Below are positions 17,246-26,053 of a stretch of 64,000 nucleotides of DNA, piece after piece. The position numbers and the translations under genes were made by a program. The notes beneath the pieces were generated by a model. That model worked only from the letters and a program-made list of their open reading frames with translations. It did no database searches and was not told the DNA's origin. Source of the DNA: RYN-122 sp963761655 (GTDB lineage Bacteria > Actinomycetota > Actinomycetes > Mycobacteriales > SCTD01); the NCBI GenBank assembly GCA_963761655.1, contig CAVXHI010000002.1, positions 248,001 through 312,000 on the forward strand. The letters are read 5' to 3'. The first letter of the stretch is position 1, and the number at the start of each line of letters is the position of its first letter.

Positions 17246-17698
17246 GTGCGGTCCAAGGTCACGGCGCTGGGCATCTGCGCCGTCGTCGGGGTGCTGTGCG
17301 TCTACATGGCGGTCCGCGCCGTCGACCTGTTCCGCACCGGGCAGCTGGACGCCGCGCTGCTCGGCGTCGGCGTGCTGCTGCTCGTCGTCGTGGGGGCGCT
17401 GCTCGTGCTCGGGGAGGTCCGGTTCGGCCTCGACAGCCAGCGGCTGGGGGAGCAGCTGGCCCGCGAGGGCGGCCTGCCGTCCCTGCCCGACGACGTCGAG
17501 ACCCTGCCCAGCGGGCGGATCACCAAGGAGACGGCCGACGTGCTGTTCGCCGGGCGCAAGGACGAGGTCGAGGCCGCACCGGAGGACTGGCGCGCCTGGT
17601 TCCGGCTGGCCGACGCGTACGGCCTGGCCCGGGACACGCCCCGCGGCCGCCGGGCCATGCGCACGGCGATCCGCCTGGAGCGGGCCCAGCGCGGCTAG
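17246..17698 (+). CDS. Conserved membrane protein with C-terminal helical-repeat region
   Basis: 150 residues. Two membrane helices (VTALGICAVVGVLCVYMAV near 5-23 and AALLGVGVLLLVVVGALLVL near 37-56) are followed by a soluble tail with RAWFRLADAYGLARDTPRGR, which looks like a single TPR-type helix pair. It follows dapB by 2 bases with a GTG start, so it is probably co-translated. The function is unknown. Confidence 0.75.
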   Translation: MRSKVTALGICAVVGVLCVYMAVRAVDLFRTGQLDAALLGVGVLLLVVVGALLVLGEVRFGLDSQRLGEQLAREGGLPSLPDDVETLPSGRITKETADVLFAGRKDEVEAAPEDWRAWFRLADAYGLARDTPRGRRAMRTAIRLERAQRG

Positions 17699-17714
17699 CT
17701 GCGCCTCGGGACGG

Positions 17715-17870
17715 TCAGGCGGCGAGCGCGAGGTCGACGCGCTCGTCGAGCAGGTCTGCTCCCAGGGGCGAGGCTGCGCCCTGCCGGGACCAGCGGATGG
17801 CCGAGCCGAGCAGCAGCGCGATCGGCAGCGGCGCGAGCAGCCAGGCGAGCAGGAGGAGAGGCACGAGCAC
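17715..17870 (-). CDS. Possible small membrane protein (51 residues)
   Basis: Reading from GTG 17870, the peptide starts VLVPLLLLAWLLAPLPIALL and ends with an acidic and hydrophobic tail (DLLDERVDLALAA). One membrane helix is clear. No ribosome-binding site is visible and GTG 17864 is an alternative start. It faces the dapB-linked gene and is divergent from the LuxR-type gene at 18064. Support comes from the helix and composition only. Confidence 0.35.
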   Translation of the reverse strand: MLVPLLLLAWLLAPLPIALLLGSAIRWSRQGAASPLGADLLDERVDLALAA

Positions 17871-18063
17871 GGAGGACCACCCGGTGTGGGAAGGAGGCGT
17901 CCGGATCAGGGGGCGTCGGTGCCTCGGCAGCCTGCACCGGAGCGGCGGTCCTCGGCGGCGCACCGGCCGATCGGGGGGTACGGGCGCTTCGTCCAGCTCG
18001 TGAGCGCACCCGTGTTCCCCCCGGCGGGCCGCTCACACCTCCCGCAGAGGAGGAAGAAGTGCC

Positions 18064-18965
18064 ATGCTCTCCTCACCCCTGACCCCGGAGCGCGTCCCCG
18101 TGCACCCTTCGTCCGACCCTGCCCCGGCCCTGGCCGCCTCGGCCGGCCCGGCCGTGCCCGGTCCCGACTGGGCCGCGCACCCGCTCGGGCGCCGGCTGCA
18201 CGCCGCCGTGCAGCGCGACGACCTGCGGCAGGCCGAGGCGCTGGCCCGCGTGCTGCTGCACGACGGCTGCCCCCCGAGGTCCTGTCCGACGCCGTCCTGC
18301 TGCCCGCCCTCTCTGCCCTGGCACCGGACGGGCAGGTCAGCGGTAGCGCGCACCGTCGTGCGGCGCTGCTCGTCGTCGCGCTGGCGGACCGGCTCCGCAC
18401 CGTCCCACCGCCGACGCTCGGCGTCGTGGCCCTCGCGGCCGACGGCCCCGGGTTCCTGCCGGCCCACCTGCTGGGGTACGTGCTCGAGGGGAGGGGGTGG
18501 CGCCCCGTCCACCTCGCGGCGGTGCAGCCCGCCGACGTCGACGAGCTCGCCGCGGAGCAGGACCGTCCGGCGGTCGTGGTCGTGTCGGTCGAGGGGACGA
18601 CGCTGACGGACCTGCGCGAGTACGCCCGCCGGGTGCGGACCGGCCTGCCCGACACCGTCGTCGTGGCGTTCGGGCCCGCCGACCGCCGGGCCGCGCTGCA
18701 GGCCGTCCCCGGCGTCGACGGCGCGGCCTCCACCGTGCAGGCGGCCGCCGCCCTGGTGGCGCGGCTGGCCGCGCCGCTCAGCGACCGCGAGCTCGAGGTC
18801 CTGGCCCTGGTGGCCGAGGGCCGCAGCAACCGCGAGGTGGCCGAGGCGCTCGACCTCGCGGCCTCGACCGTGAAGTCGCACCTCGACCGGGTCTTCGACA
18901 AGCTCGGCGCCCCGGACCGGGCGGCGGCCGTGGCCCTCGCCGTCCGCTCAGGCTGGATCTCCTGA
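18064..18965 (+). pseudogene. B12-binding-fold-like/LuxR-HTH regulator, frameshifted
   Basis: The ATG at 18064 has a strong ribosome-binding site (GAGGAGG). The first 70 codons (ending LLHDGC) are in one frame and the rest (EVLSDAVLLPALSALAPDG onward) is one frame away; the switch falls in a run of six C at 18270-18275. One extra C would restore about 300 residues: helical bundle, Rossmann-like domain, then a LuxR HTH (LSDRELEVLALVAEGRSNRE). The downstream neighbour at 19035 is an intact paralogue and confirms the join. The B12 motif is lost here (GPGFLPA in its place). It may be a real lesion, a phase-variable tract or an assembly error. Confidence 0.7.
18270..18275 (+). other. Six-C run at the frameshift site
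   Basis: CCCCCC is the point where the open frame of the LuxR-type gene breaks. Homopolymers are common places for sequencing error and for slipped-strand variation. Confidence 0.6.
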
Positions 18966-19034
18966 CGGTGACGCGGGTCGACCCGACGCCGCCTGACAAC
19001 CCTCCACCCGGAGCCTCCCTCTGCCGATGCACGA

Positions 19035-19943
19035 GTGAGGACGCGCCCTGCACGGGGGTGCACCGGACCACCTGGAGTCGTCGTCGTCGCCGTTCCGCCC
19101 GCCCCGCGCACCGGGACGACCCTGCAGGACGACCGGTACGCGTCGCGCTTCGCCGCAGCCCTGTGCGAGGGCGACATCGAGCAGGCGACGGCGCTGCTGG
19201 TGCTGCTCCACGCCCAGGGGGCCCCGCTCGGAGCGGTGATCGACCAGGTGCTCCTGCCGCTCCTCGCCCGTGAGGACGAGCGCTCCACCGCCAGGCAGAC
19301 GACCTTCGTCTCGGTGCACAGCCTGAGCCTGAGCGCCTCGGCCGTCCTCGCCCGGCTGCTCCCGCCCCGACGCCGGCCGCCCCGCGGCACCGTCGTCCTC
19401 GCGTCCCCGCCCGGAGAACGCCACCAGCTCGGCCTCCAGGCCCTCGCCGTCGCGCTGCAGGAGGCCGGCTGGGCCGCGCACGTGGTGGGGGACGGCCCGC
19501 TCGCGCAGCTGTCCACGTGGTGCGCCGCCCTGGCGGTCCCGCCGACGGTCGTCGGCCTGTCGCTGAGCCAGGTGCCCGACGCCGACGACGTCCGTGCAGG
19601 CGTCACCGCGCTGCGCGAGGCCGTGCCGGGCGTGTTCGTCGTGATGGGCGGCGCGGCGGTGAGCGCCGACCCGACGCTCGGGCCCCGCCTCGGCGCGGAC
19701 GGCGTGGCGGACAGCTGCACGGGCGCCGTCGACCTCGTGCAGCGGCTGACCAGACCGCTCGACGAGCCGCAGGTCGCCGTCCTGCAGCTGGTCGCGTCCG
19801 GCTGCACGAACGACCAGATCGCCCGCGCCCTCGGGCTGTCGCCGTCGCGCAGCAAGGCCGTGGTCGAGCGCGTCCTCGCGGTGCTGCAGGTCCCCGACCG
19901 GGCTGCGGCGGCCGCGGAGGGCGTGCGTCGCGGCTGGCTCTGA
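19035..19943 (+). CDS. B12-binding-fold domain/LuxR-HTH transcriptional regulator
   Basis: 302 residues. Residues 31-112 are a helical bundle like the cap of cobalamin-binding modules (LLVLLHAQGAPLGAVIDQVL). Residues 117-235 form a Rossmann-like domain with E128-R-H130-Q-L-G133, matching the ExHxxG form of the B12 lower-ligand motif, and later strands VVGLSLSQVP and FVVMGG. Residues 242-300 are a LuxR HTH (VAVLQLVASGCTNDQIARAL). The Trp of the CarH light-sensing cap is not found. B12 or another ligand is inferred. It follows its frameshifted paralogue by 69 bases. GTG 19035 is the only good in-frame start. Confidence 0.7.
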   Translation: MRTRPARGCTGPPGVVVVAVPPAPRTGTTLQDDRYASRFAAALCEGDIEQATALLVLLHAQGAPLGAVIDQVLLPLLAREDERSTARQTTFVSVHSLSLSASAVLARLLPPRRRPPRGTVVLASPPGERHQLGLQALAVALQEAGWAAHVVGDGPLAQLSTWCAALAVPPTVVGLSLSQVPDADDVRAGVTALREAVPGVFVVMGGAAVSADPTLGPRLGADGVADSCTGAVDLVQRLTRPLDEPQVAVLQLVASGCTNDQIARALGLSPSRSKAVVERVLAVLQVPDRAAAAAEGVRRGWL

Positions 19944-19962
19944 CCCCGCCGGTCGGGGGGTC
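19942..19962 (+). terminator. Short GC hairpin after the LuxR-type gene
   Basis: GACCCC (19942-19947) pairs with GGGGTC (19957-19962), with two further pairs inside. It overlaps the stop codon and has no T-run, so it is a weak terminator candidate. Confidence 0.4.
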
Positions 19963-20054
19963 CGGCTGAGGCGTCCGATGCCCCGGCAGACCTCCATGAC
20001 CGCCCGATCGGTGCGCCGCAGGCGCTGCGAGCCGGGAGGAGAGGTACCAACGTC

Positions 20055-21962
20055 GTGCTCCGGGGCCACCCCCGGAGGTCTCCCGCCGCCCTGACCCGTG
20101 GTCCTCCCGAGAGGTACGGGTCTGTGTCCACCCCTTCACGGCGACGTCTCGGCCTGCCCACGGTCCGCCCGGACCGGGCCGTCCGCTCCGTGCCGCCGCT
20201 CGTCCCCCGCCCGCGTCCCCAGCGGGTGCTCGTCGTCGAGGACCAGCAGTCGGTCCGGGAGCTCCTGGGCGTCGTGCTCAGCGCCGAGGGCCTGGAGACC
20301 GTGACGGTGTCGAGCGCGGAGGACGCCCTCGCCGCGCTCTCGGAGAGCAGCTTCGACCTCGTGACGATCGACCTCATGCTGCCCGGCATGAGCGGCACCG
20401 AGCTGTCGCGCCGGCTGCGGGCAGACCCGTCGACGTCCGGCACCGCCCAGATGATCGTCTCGGCCAGCCCGGAGCTGCTCGGGGGCGACGCCCCGCACGT
20501 CGACGCCGTCCTCCAGAAGCCCTTCGACCTCGCCGCCTTCAGCCGGACCGTCCACCGCCTGCTGCCCGAGCCGCCGGCGCCGGACGCCGGGGCGGCCGGA
20601 CCACGTGGCGGTCTGCTCGCCGTCCCCGCGCTCCCGCGGAGCGACGAGCGACCGGACCACGGACGCGCGCCGGCGGCTCGCCGGCGCGGTGTGGCCCGCT
20701 ACCGGTCGGCCGTCTCCCGCCGGGCCGTCCCGACGACGAGCACGTCGCTGAGCCACGCGCTGGACACCCTCGTCGCGATGGCGGCCTCCGTCTCCGGCTA
20801 CCCGATGGCGATGCTCGCCCTGCTGGACGACACCCGGCAGTACCCGCTCGCCGTCGTCGGCGCCGGGTTCGTCAGCGAGATGCCGGTCATGCCGCTGTGC
20901 GACCTCGTCGCGACCGGTGAGGTGCCGGTCGTGGTCGACGTCGTCCCCGCCGACCAGCTGCCCGCCGACAGCGAGGTCGCGGCCTACGTCGGGGTGCCGC
21001 TGTTCGGCCGCGAGGGGATCGTCGTCGGGTCGCTGTGCGTCCTCGACACCCGGCCCCGCTCCGACGGGCAGTCCTTCGTCGGGCTGCTGGAGAACATCGC
21101 GGAGCTCGCGCAGGACCAGCTCGAGCTGCTCCGGCGCGAGGCCGAGCTGGGCGTCGTGCACGACACGGTCCTCATCGAGGAGCTGCGGCAGGCGATCGCG
21201 GAGGGACAGCTCGAGGTCTGGTACCAGCCGGTGGTCGACCTGGTGGAGCGCCGGCTGCACGGGGTGGAGGCGCTGGTCCGCTGGCGCCACCCCGAGCGCG
21301 GGCTGCTCCTGCCGGGCACGTTCCTGCCGGCCGCCGAGGACACCGACCTCATCATCGAGCTGGACCGGGCGGTCCTGCGGCAGGCCTGCCTGGACACGGT
21401 CGCCCTGCAGGAGACCTACCCCGACCTCACGGTCGCGGTGAACGTGTCGGGCGCGCACGTGGTGCAGGAGGACTTCGCCGACGTCGTCCAGCAGACCCTG
21501 GCGGACACCGGGCTGCGTCCCCGCGACCTCGTGGTCGAGCTGACCGAGAGCGCCCTGGTGCGGACCGACAGCGTGTCCGGCCGCGAGCTGAACCGCCTGC
21601 GCGGGCTCGGCGCCCGGGTCTACCTCGACGACTTCGGGACCGGCTGGAACAGCCTCGAGCAGCTCCTGCGGCTCCCCGCCGACGGCATCAAGGCCGACCG
21701 GCTGTTCTCCGCCGCACTGGGCTCGACGACGGGCAACGCCCTCGCCACCGCCCTGCTCGGGCTCGCCCGCGACCTCGCGCTCGACGTCGTCGTCGAGGGT
21801 CTGGAGACCGACGCGCAGCTGGCGGTCTGCCTGGAGCTGGGCGGCCGGCTCGGGCAGGGCCACCGCACCGGAGGGGCCATGCCGTGCGAGGAGCTGCTCG
21901 GGTGGGCGGCCGGCTTCGAGGCGGGGATCGAGGCCCGGTCCCGGCACCGCTACCGCGACTAG
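20055..21962 (+). CDS. Receiver-GAF-EAL protein (cyclic-di-GMP phosphodiesterase)
   Basis: 635 residues from GTG 20055, which has AGGAGAGG 10 bases before; GTG 20124 (612 residues) is an alternative, since the N-terminal ~50 residues are Arg/Pro-rich filler. Receiver: VLVVEDQQS and phospho-acceptor in VTIDLMLPGMSG. A GAF-like domain spans about 225-370 (YVGVPLFGREGIVVGSLCVL). The EAL domain has VEALVRWRH, LVVELTES, YLDDFGTG, IKADRLF and VVEGLETDAQL, so the metal and catalytic residues are present and cyclic-di-GMP hydrolysis is likely. It lies just downstream of the two LuxR-type regulators and may share a signal with them. Confidence 0.87.
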   Translation: MLRGHPRRSPAALTRGPPERYGSVSTPSRRRLGLPTVRPDRAVRSVPPLVPRPRPQRVLVVEDQQSVRELLGVVLSAEGLETVTVSSAEDALAALSESSFDLVTIDLMLPGMSGTELSRRLRADPSTSGTAQMIVSASPELLGGDAPHVDAVLQKPFDLAAFSRTVHRLLPEPPAPDAGAAGPRGGLLAVPALPRSDERPDHGRAPAARRRGVARYRSAVSRRAVPTTSTSLSHALDTLVAMAASVSGYPMAMLALLDDTRQYPLAVVGAGFVSEMPVMPLCDLVATGEVPVVVDVVPADQLPADSEVAAYVGVPLFGREGIVVGSLCVLDTRPRSDGQSFVGLLENIAELAQDQLELLRREAELGVVHDTVLIEELRQAIAEGQLEVWYQPVVDLVERRLHGVEALVRWRHPERGLLLPGTFLPAAEDTDLIIELDRAVLRQACLDTVALQETYPDLTVAVNVSGAHVVQEDFADVVQQTLADTGLRPRDLVVELTESALVRTDSVSGRELNRLRGLGARVYLDDFGTGWNSLEQLLRLPADGIKADRLFSAALGSTTGNALATALLGLARDLALDVVVEGLETDAQLAVCLELGGRLGQGHRTGGAMPCEELLGWAAGFEAGIEARSRHRYRD

Positions 21963-22609
21963 GACTGCTGCTCGGTCCGCGGCGGCCCGACGTGCTGGGC
22001 CAGCCAGGCGTTGAGCGGCCCCACCTGACGCCACGCCGCGACGACGACGTCCTTGGCGGCGGGCGTGTGCAGCCACGGCGCGGGCGGCAGCTGCTGCACG
22101 GCGAACAGCGTCTTGAGGGTCAGCAGCTCCTGGCGCGGCGCGTCGGCGTGCTCCTTCGGCACACGCTTGAGCCGCTCGCCCTCCACGGTGAACCCGTCCC
22201 GCTCGAGCTGGGCGAGGAGCCCGACGAGCTGCCGGCCGGCGAGGTCGTCGGCGACCGCGGCCCGCAGCCGCCGCGCCTGGTCGGTGGCCAGCCCGTGGGC
22301 GCCGCCCGCGAGCATCAGCCCGGCAGCGGACAGCTGCAGGTAGAGCCCGCCCTGCACGTCGTCGCCGACCGCCGCGGCCGCGTGCTCCTTGTAGGGCGTC
22401 TTGTCCTTCGAGAACCGGACGTCGCGGTAGGGCCGGAACAGCTTCGCCGGGCCGAACTCGGGGCCCAGCTCGTCGAGCAGGGCCTGCAGCGGCGTGCGGA
22501 CGTCGTCGTCGTAGACGGTCCGGTGGTCGGTCCAGTAGCTCTTGGTGTTGTCGGCCTCGAGGCCCTCGTAGAAGTCGAGCGCCCGCTCGGGGAAGCCGGC
22601 GAAGCTCAC
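21959..22609 (-). CDS. DUF2461 family protein
   Basis: 216 residues, matching the DUF2461/TIGR02453 family: FPERALDFYEGLEADNTKSY at the start, RPYRDVRFSKDKTPYKEH near 60 and GGLYLQLSAAGL near 88. The biochemical role is unknown. It overlaps the upstream GNAT gene by 4 bases and converges on the EAL gene with a 4-base overlap. Confidence 0.87.
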   Translation of the reverse strand: MSFAGFPERALDFYEGLEADNTKSYWTDHRTVYDDDVRTPLQALLDELGPEFGPAKLFRPYRDVRFSKDKTPYKEHAAAAVGDDVQGGLYLQLSAAGLMLAGGAHGLATDQARRLRAAVADDLAGRQLVGLLAQLERDGFTVEGERLKRVPKEHADAPRQELLTLKTLFAVQQLPPAPWLHTPAAKDVVVAAWRQVGPLNAWLAQHVGPPRTEQQS

Positions 22610-23121
22610 GCGGAGACGTCCGCGTGGAAGCGCAGCTGGGTGAGCACCCGCTCACCGGTGTCGAGGCCGCGGGTGCCCCCGTCGGCCTCCCAGCCCGCGC
22701 CGCGCAGGAACGCCTGCGTGACGGCGTCGCGCTCGAACACCCAGCAGGTGGCCAGCGTCCGGCCCGCCGCCTGCCAGTCCGCCACCGACGCCGCCACCAG
22801 CCGGCTCCCGTGGCCCCGCCGGCCCCAGCGGGGCAGGACCAGCAGGGAGACCAGCTCGACCGCGCCGTCGAGGTCGTCGTCGGGGGCGCTCGCGGCGAAG
22901 CCGACCAGCTCCTCGCCGTCGAAGGCGACGAGCAGCCGGTGGTCCGGCGTCGGGGGCGACTCGACGGCGCCCAGCCAGACGGCGGCCGCCCGCTCGTGCG
23001 GCAGCTCCAGCACGGCCGCGGGGAGCAGCTCGGCGTAGGCCTGGCGCCAGGTGTCCTGCTGCACGGTCGCGACCCGCTCGGCGTCCAGCGGCCGGGCGGG
23101 GCGGACCGAGACGTCAGCCAC
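22606..23121 (-). CDS. GNAT family acetyltransferase
   Basis: 171 residues. The N-terminus VSVRPARPLDAERVATVQQD and the acetyl-CoA loop LPRWGRRGHGSRLV (near residue 100) are typical of GNAT proteins. The substrate is unknown. It is translationally coupled to the DUF2461 gene. Confidence 0.85.
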   Translation of the reverse strand: MADVSVRPARPLDAERVATVQQDTWRQAYAELLPAAVLELPHERAAAVWLGAVESPPTPDHRLLVAFDGEELVGFAASAPDDDLDGAVELVSLLVLPRWGRRGHGSRLVAASVADWQAAGRTLATCWVFERDAVTQAFLRGAGWEADGGTRGLDTGERVLTQLRFHADVSA

Positions 23122-23270
23122 GGGCGGGCCCCGGCGTGCCCTCGTGCGTCCCCCGGGGGCGGACGGGGGCGAGCAGGCGGTCGTGGTCGACGACGTCTTC
23201 GCGAGGGAGGCGGGGCACGCTCCGGAGGCTAGGACGTGAGAGCGGGCCGCGCCGGGGGCAGGGACCCGGC

Positions 23271-24680
23271 ATGGCCATCGCGACGATCGACCCCACCACC
23301 GGCGAGACGCTGAAGGAGTTCGACCCGCTGACCCCGGACGAGCTCGAGGACCGCCTGGCCCGCTCGGCCGTGGCCTTCCGGCAGTACCGGCTGACGACGT
23401 ACGCCGAGCGCGCCGGGTGGCTGCGCGCGGCCGCCGACGTCCTCGACGCCGACACCGACCGGGTCGCGCTGATGATGACGACCGAGATGGGCAAGACCCT
23501 CGCGGCGTCCAGGACCGAGATCGGCAAGTGCTCGGCGGGCCTGCGGTTCTACGCCGAGCACGGGGAGGCCTACCTCGCCGACGAGCCCGCCGACGCGGAG
23601 TCCGTCGGCGCGGTGGAGGCCTACGCCCGCTACCAGCCGCTCGGCCCGGTGCTGGCGGTCATGCCGTGGAACTTCCCGCTGTGGCAGGCGATGCGCTTCG
23701 CCGCGCCCGCGCTCATGGCCGGGAACGTCGGGCTGCTCAAGCACGCGAGCAACGTCCCGCAGACCGCGCTGTACATGCAGGAGCTGTTCGAGCGGGCCGG
23801 CTTCCCGGCCGACGTCTTCCTGACCCTGCTCATCGGGAGCAAGGACGTCGAGACGGTCCTGCGCGACGACCGCGTCGTGGCCGCCACGCTCACCGGCTCC
23901 GGCCCGGCCGGGTCGAGCGTCGCGAGCATCTGCGGTGACGAGGTCAAGAAGACGGTGCTCGAGCTCGGCGGCAGCGACCCGTTCGTCGTCATGCCGAGCG
24001 CCGACCTCGACAAGGCGGCCGAGGTCGCCACCACCAGCCGCTGCCAGAACAACGGGCAGAGCTGCATCGCCGCCAAGCGCTTCATCGTCCACACGGACGC
24101 CTACGACGAGTTCCTGCGGCTGTTCACCGAGAAGATGTCGGCGCTGGTGGTCGGCGACCCGAAGGTCGACGGCACCGACGTCGGGCCGCTCGCCACCGAG
24201 CAGGGCCGCGAGGACGTGCACGAGCTCGTGCAGGACGCCGTCGACAAGGGCGCCCGGCTGCTGCTCGGCGGCGCGGCGCCCGACGGCCCGGGCTTCTTCT
24301 ACCCGCCGACCCTGCTCGCCGACGTCACGCCCGAGATGCGCATGTACACCGAGGAGGTCTTCGGGCCGGTGGCCCAGGTGCACCGGGTCGCCGACCTCGA
24401 CGAGGCGATCGAGGTCGCCAACGCCACGGCCTTCGGGCTCGGCAGCAACGCCTGGACCAGCGACCCCGAGGAGCAGGAGCGGTTCGTGCGCGACCTGGAG
24501 GCCGGCGCCGTGTTCGTCAACGGCATGACCGCGAGCTTCCCGGCGCTGCCCTTCGGCGGCGTGAAGACCAGCGGCTACGGCCGCGAGCTCGCCGCCCACG
24601 GCATCCGCGAGTTCACCAACGTCAAGGCGGTCTGGATCGGCGAGGGCGGGCCGGACACCAGCACCGCCCGCGCGGAGTAG
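23271..24680 (+). CDS. NAD(P)-dependent aldehyde dehydrogenase (succinate-semialdehyde dehydrogenase-like)
   Basis: 469 residues. The active-site Cys is in NNGQSCIAAKRF and the general base Glu in LELGGSDPF, with AVMPWNFPLWQ and the C-terminal PFGGVKTSGYGRELAAHGIR typical of the short succinate-semialdehyde dehydrogenases (GabD/YneI-like). The likely reaction is oxidation of succinic semialdehyde to succinate; specificity is inferred. ATG 23271 gives the full N-terminus (MAIATIDPTTGETL). A clear terminator follows. No GABA transaminase gene is in the window. Confidence 0.9.
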   Translation: MAIATIDPTTGETLKEFDPLTPDELEDRLARSAVAFRQYRLTTYAERAGWLRAAADVLDADTDRVALMMTTEMGKTLAASRTEIGKCSAGLRFYAEHGEAYLADEPADAESVGAVEAYARYQPLGPVLAVMPWNFPLWQAMRFAAPALMAGNVGLLKHASNVPQTALYMQELFERAGFPADVFLTLLIGSKDVETVLRDDRVVAATLTGSGPAGSSVASICGDEVKKTVLELGGSDPFVVMPSADLDKAAEVATTSRCQNNGQSCIAAKRFIVHTDAYDEFLRLFTEKMSALVVGDPKVDGTDVGPLATEQGREDVHELVQDAVDKGARLLLGGAAPDGPGFFYPPTLLADVTPEMRMYTEEVFGPVAQVHRVADLDEAIEVANATAFGLGSNAWTSDPEEQERFVRDLEAGAVFVNGMTASFPALPFGGVKTSGYGRELAAHGIREFTNVKAVWIGEGGPDTSTARAE

Positions 24681-24684
24681 TCAC

Positions 24685-24708
24685 GACGGGCGGTTGTGGC
24701 CGCCCGTC
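24685..24708 (+). terminator. Terminator after the aldehyde dehydrogenase gene
   Basis: A perfect 9-bp stem (GACGGGCGG 24685-24693 with CCGCCCGTC 24700-24708) and 6-base loop TTGTGG, 5 bases after the stop. Confidence 0.7.
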
Positions 24709-24754
24709 CGGGCCAGGAAGGCGGTTGTGACGCCCTCGGCGGACCGGTCTGCGC

Positions 24755-24760
24755 CAGCAT
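24755..24760 (+). promoter_or_regulatory. -10-like hexamer of a possible leaderless promoter, GGDEF gene
   Basis: CAGCAT lies 6 bases before ATG 24767; no ribosome-binding site is present. TTGTGACG at 24725-24732 also occurs upstream of the GGDEF-EAL gene at 33646-33653. Confidence 0.4.
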
Positions 24761-24766
24761 GCCCCC

Positions 24767-26053
24767 ATGGGGGACGGGGAGCGCAGACGCCTGCCCGGCG
24801 GGCTGGTCGCCCACCTGGGCGAGATCGTCACGGTCGCCGCCCCTGACGGCACGGTGCTCCTGGTCAACCACGAGCACGGCAGGCCCGGCGGTTCCCGTGG
24901 CCGGGACGGCCTGACCTGGATCCACCCGGACGACCAGGCGCAGGTCGCGCAGTCGTTCGCGGACCTGCTGACCGACCCGGCCTGCTCCACCCGCACGCTC
25001 GCCCGCGTCAAGATCGGCGACGACCCCTACCGCTGGATGGAGACCAGCGGGGTCAACCGCTGCGCCGACCCCGACGTCGGCGGGCTGGTGTTCGTGACCC
25101 GCGACGTCGACGCCCAGGTCCGGGCCCGCGACGACGCCGAACGCTCGCTCGCGGCCCAGCGACTGGTCGCCGAGCTCGGCGTCCGGGCCCTGGTGCACAA
25201 CGGCGTCGACGAGGTCCTCGACCTCGCCCTGTCCCGCACCGCCGGGCTGCTCGAGGCCGACCACGTGGCGCTCCTGGAGCGGGACGGCGCCCGCCTGGTC
25301 GTCACCTCCTGGTGCGGCGTCGGCGGGCTGCCCGAGGGGGGCACCGTGAGCGGGAGCAGCCCGTCGGCGCCCGAGCTCGCCGGCCTGGACCTGCAGGCGA
25401 CCGCCGAGGCGCCGCTGCTGGGCCCCCAGGGGCCGGTGGGCATGCTGCTGGCCTGCTGGCGTCGGGAGCACGTCTTCGACGAGGTCCAGCGGCAGGCCCT
25501 GCAGGGCGTCGCCAACGTGCTCGCGAGCGCGCGGCTGCGCGAGCGGCGCGAGGCCGAGGCCGTCGTGCGGGCCATGCACGACCCGCTGACCGGCCTCCCC
25601 ACCCGGCCCCTGCTGCAGGACCGGCTCGACCACGCCCTGCACCGCGGCCGCCGCGCCGGCACCCAGGTCGGGGTGCTGCTCGTCGACCTCGACCGGTTCA
25701 AGGAGGTCAACGACCGGTTCGGTCACGCCGCCGGCGACGCCGTCCTCACCGAGCTGGGGGCGCGGCTGGCCGGGAACGTGCGTCCCGGCGACACCGCCGC
25801 GCGGCTCGGGGGCGACGAGTTCGTGGTGCTGTGCGAGGAGGTCGACGGGCCGGACGAGGTCGTCGGCCTGGTCGACCGGGTGCGGCGCGTGTTCGCCGAG
25901 CCGTTCCCCGTGGTCGGGGTCGGGTCCCTGGTGCTGTCGGGGAGCGTCGGCTGGTCGTGCTCCTCCACCACCGGCCACGACGCGTCGGCGCTGCTGCACG
26001 TCGCCGACCGCGGCATGTACCGGGACAAGCGCCGGCGGGAGCGGGCGAGCTGA
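24767..26053 (+). CDS. PAS-GAF-GGDEF diguanylate cyclase
   Basis: 428 residues. A PAS-like region (about 15-120) and a GAF-like region (about 125-250) precede a GGDEF domain (about 260-425). The active site LGGDEFVVL is intact and an RxxD inhibitory site (RPGD) lies exactly 5 residues before GGDEF, so product feedback is expected. It should make cyclic-di-GMP. The ATG at 24767 is preferred; the stop overlaps the CTG start of the next gene as CTGA. Confidence 0.88.
   Translation: MGDGERRRLPGGLVAHLGEIVTVAAPDGTVLLVNHEHGRPGGSRGRDGLTWIHPDDQAQVAQSFADLLTDPACSTRTLARVKIGDDPYRWMETSGVNRCADPDVGGLVFVTRDVDAQVRARDDAERSLAAQRLVAELGVRALVHNGVDEVLDLALSRTAGLLEADHVALLERDGARLVVTSWCGVGGLPEGGTVSGSSPSAPELAGLDLQATAEAPLLGPQGPVGMLLACWRREHVFDEVQRQALQGVANVLASARLRERREAEAVVRAMHDPLTGLPTRPLLQDRLDHALHRGRRAGTQVGVLLVDLDRFKEVNDRFGHAAGDAVLTELGARLAGNVRPGDTAARLGGDEFVVLCEEVDGPDEVVGLVDRVRRVFAEPFPVVGVGSLVLSGSVGWSCSSTTGHDASALLHVADRGMYRDKRRRERAS

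Noticed and set aside
18064..18606. The 180-codon frame from 18064 as a separate complete protein
   Set aside because: After residue ~70 it becomes Arg/Ser/Cys-rich shadow sequence, while the neighbouring frame continues the paralogue alignment.
19035..19943. Calling the B12-fold/LuxR protein a CarH-type light sensor
   Set aside because: The HTH type and order differ from CarH and the Trp of its light-sensing cap is not found; only the ExHxxG motif is shared.
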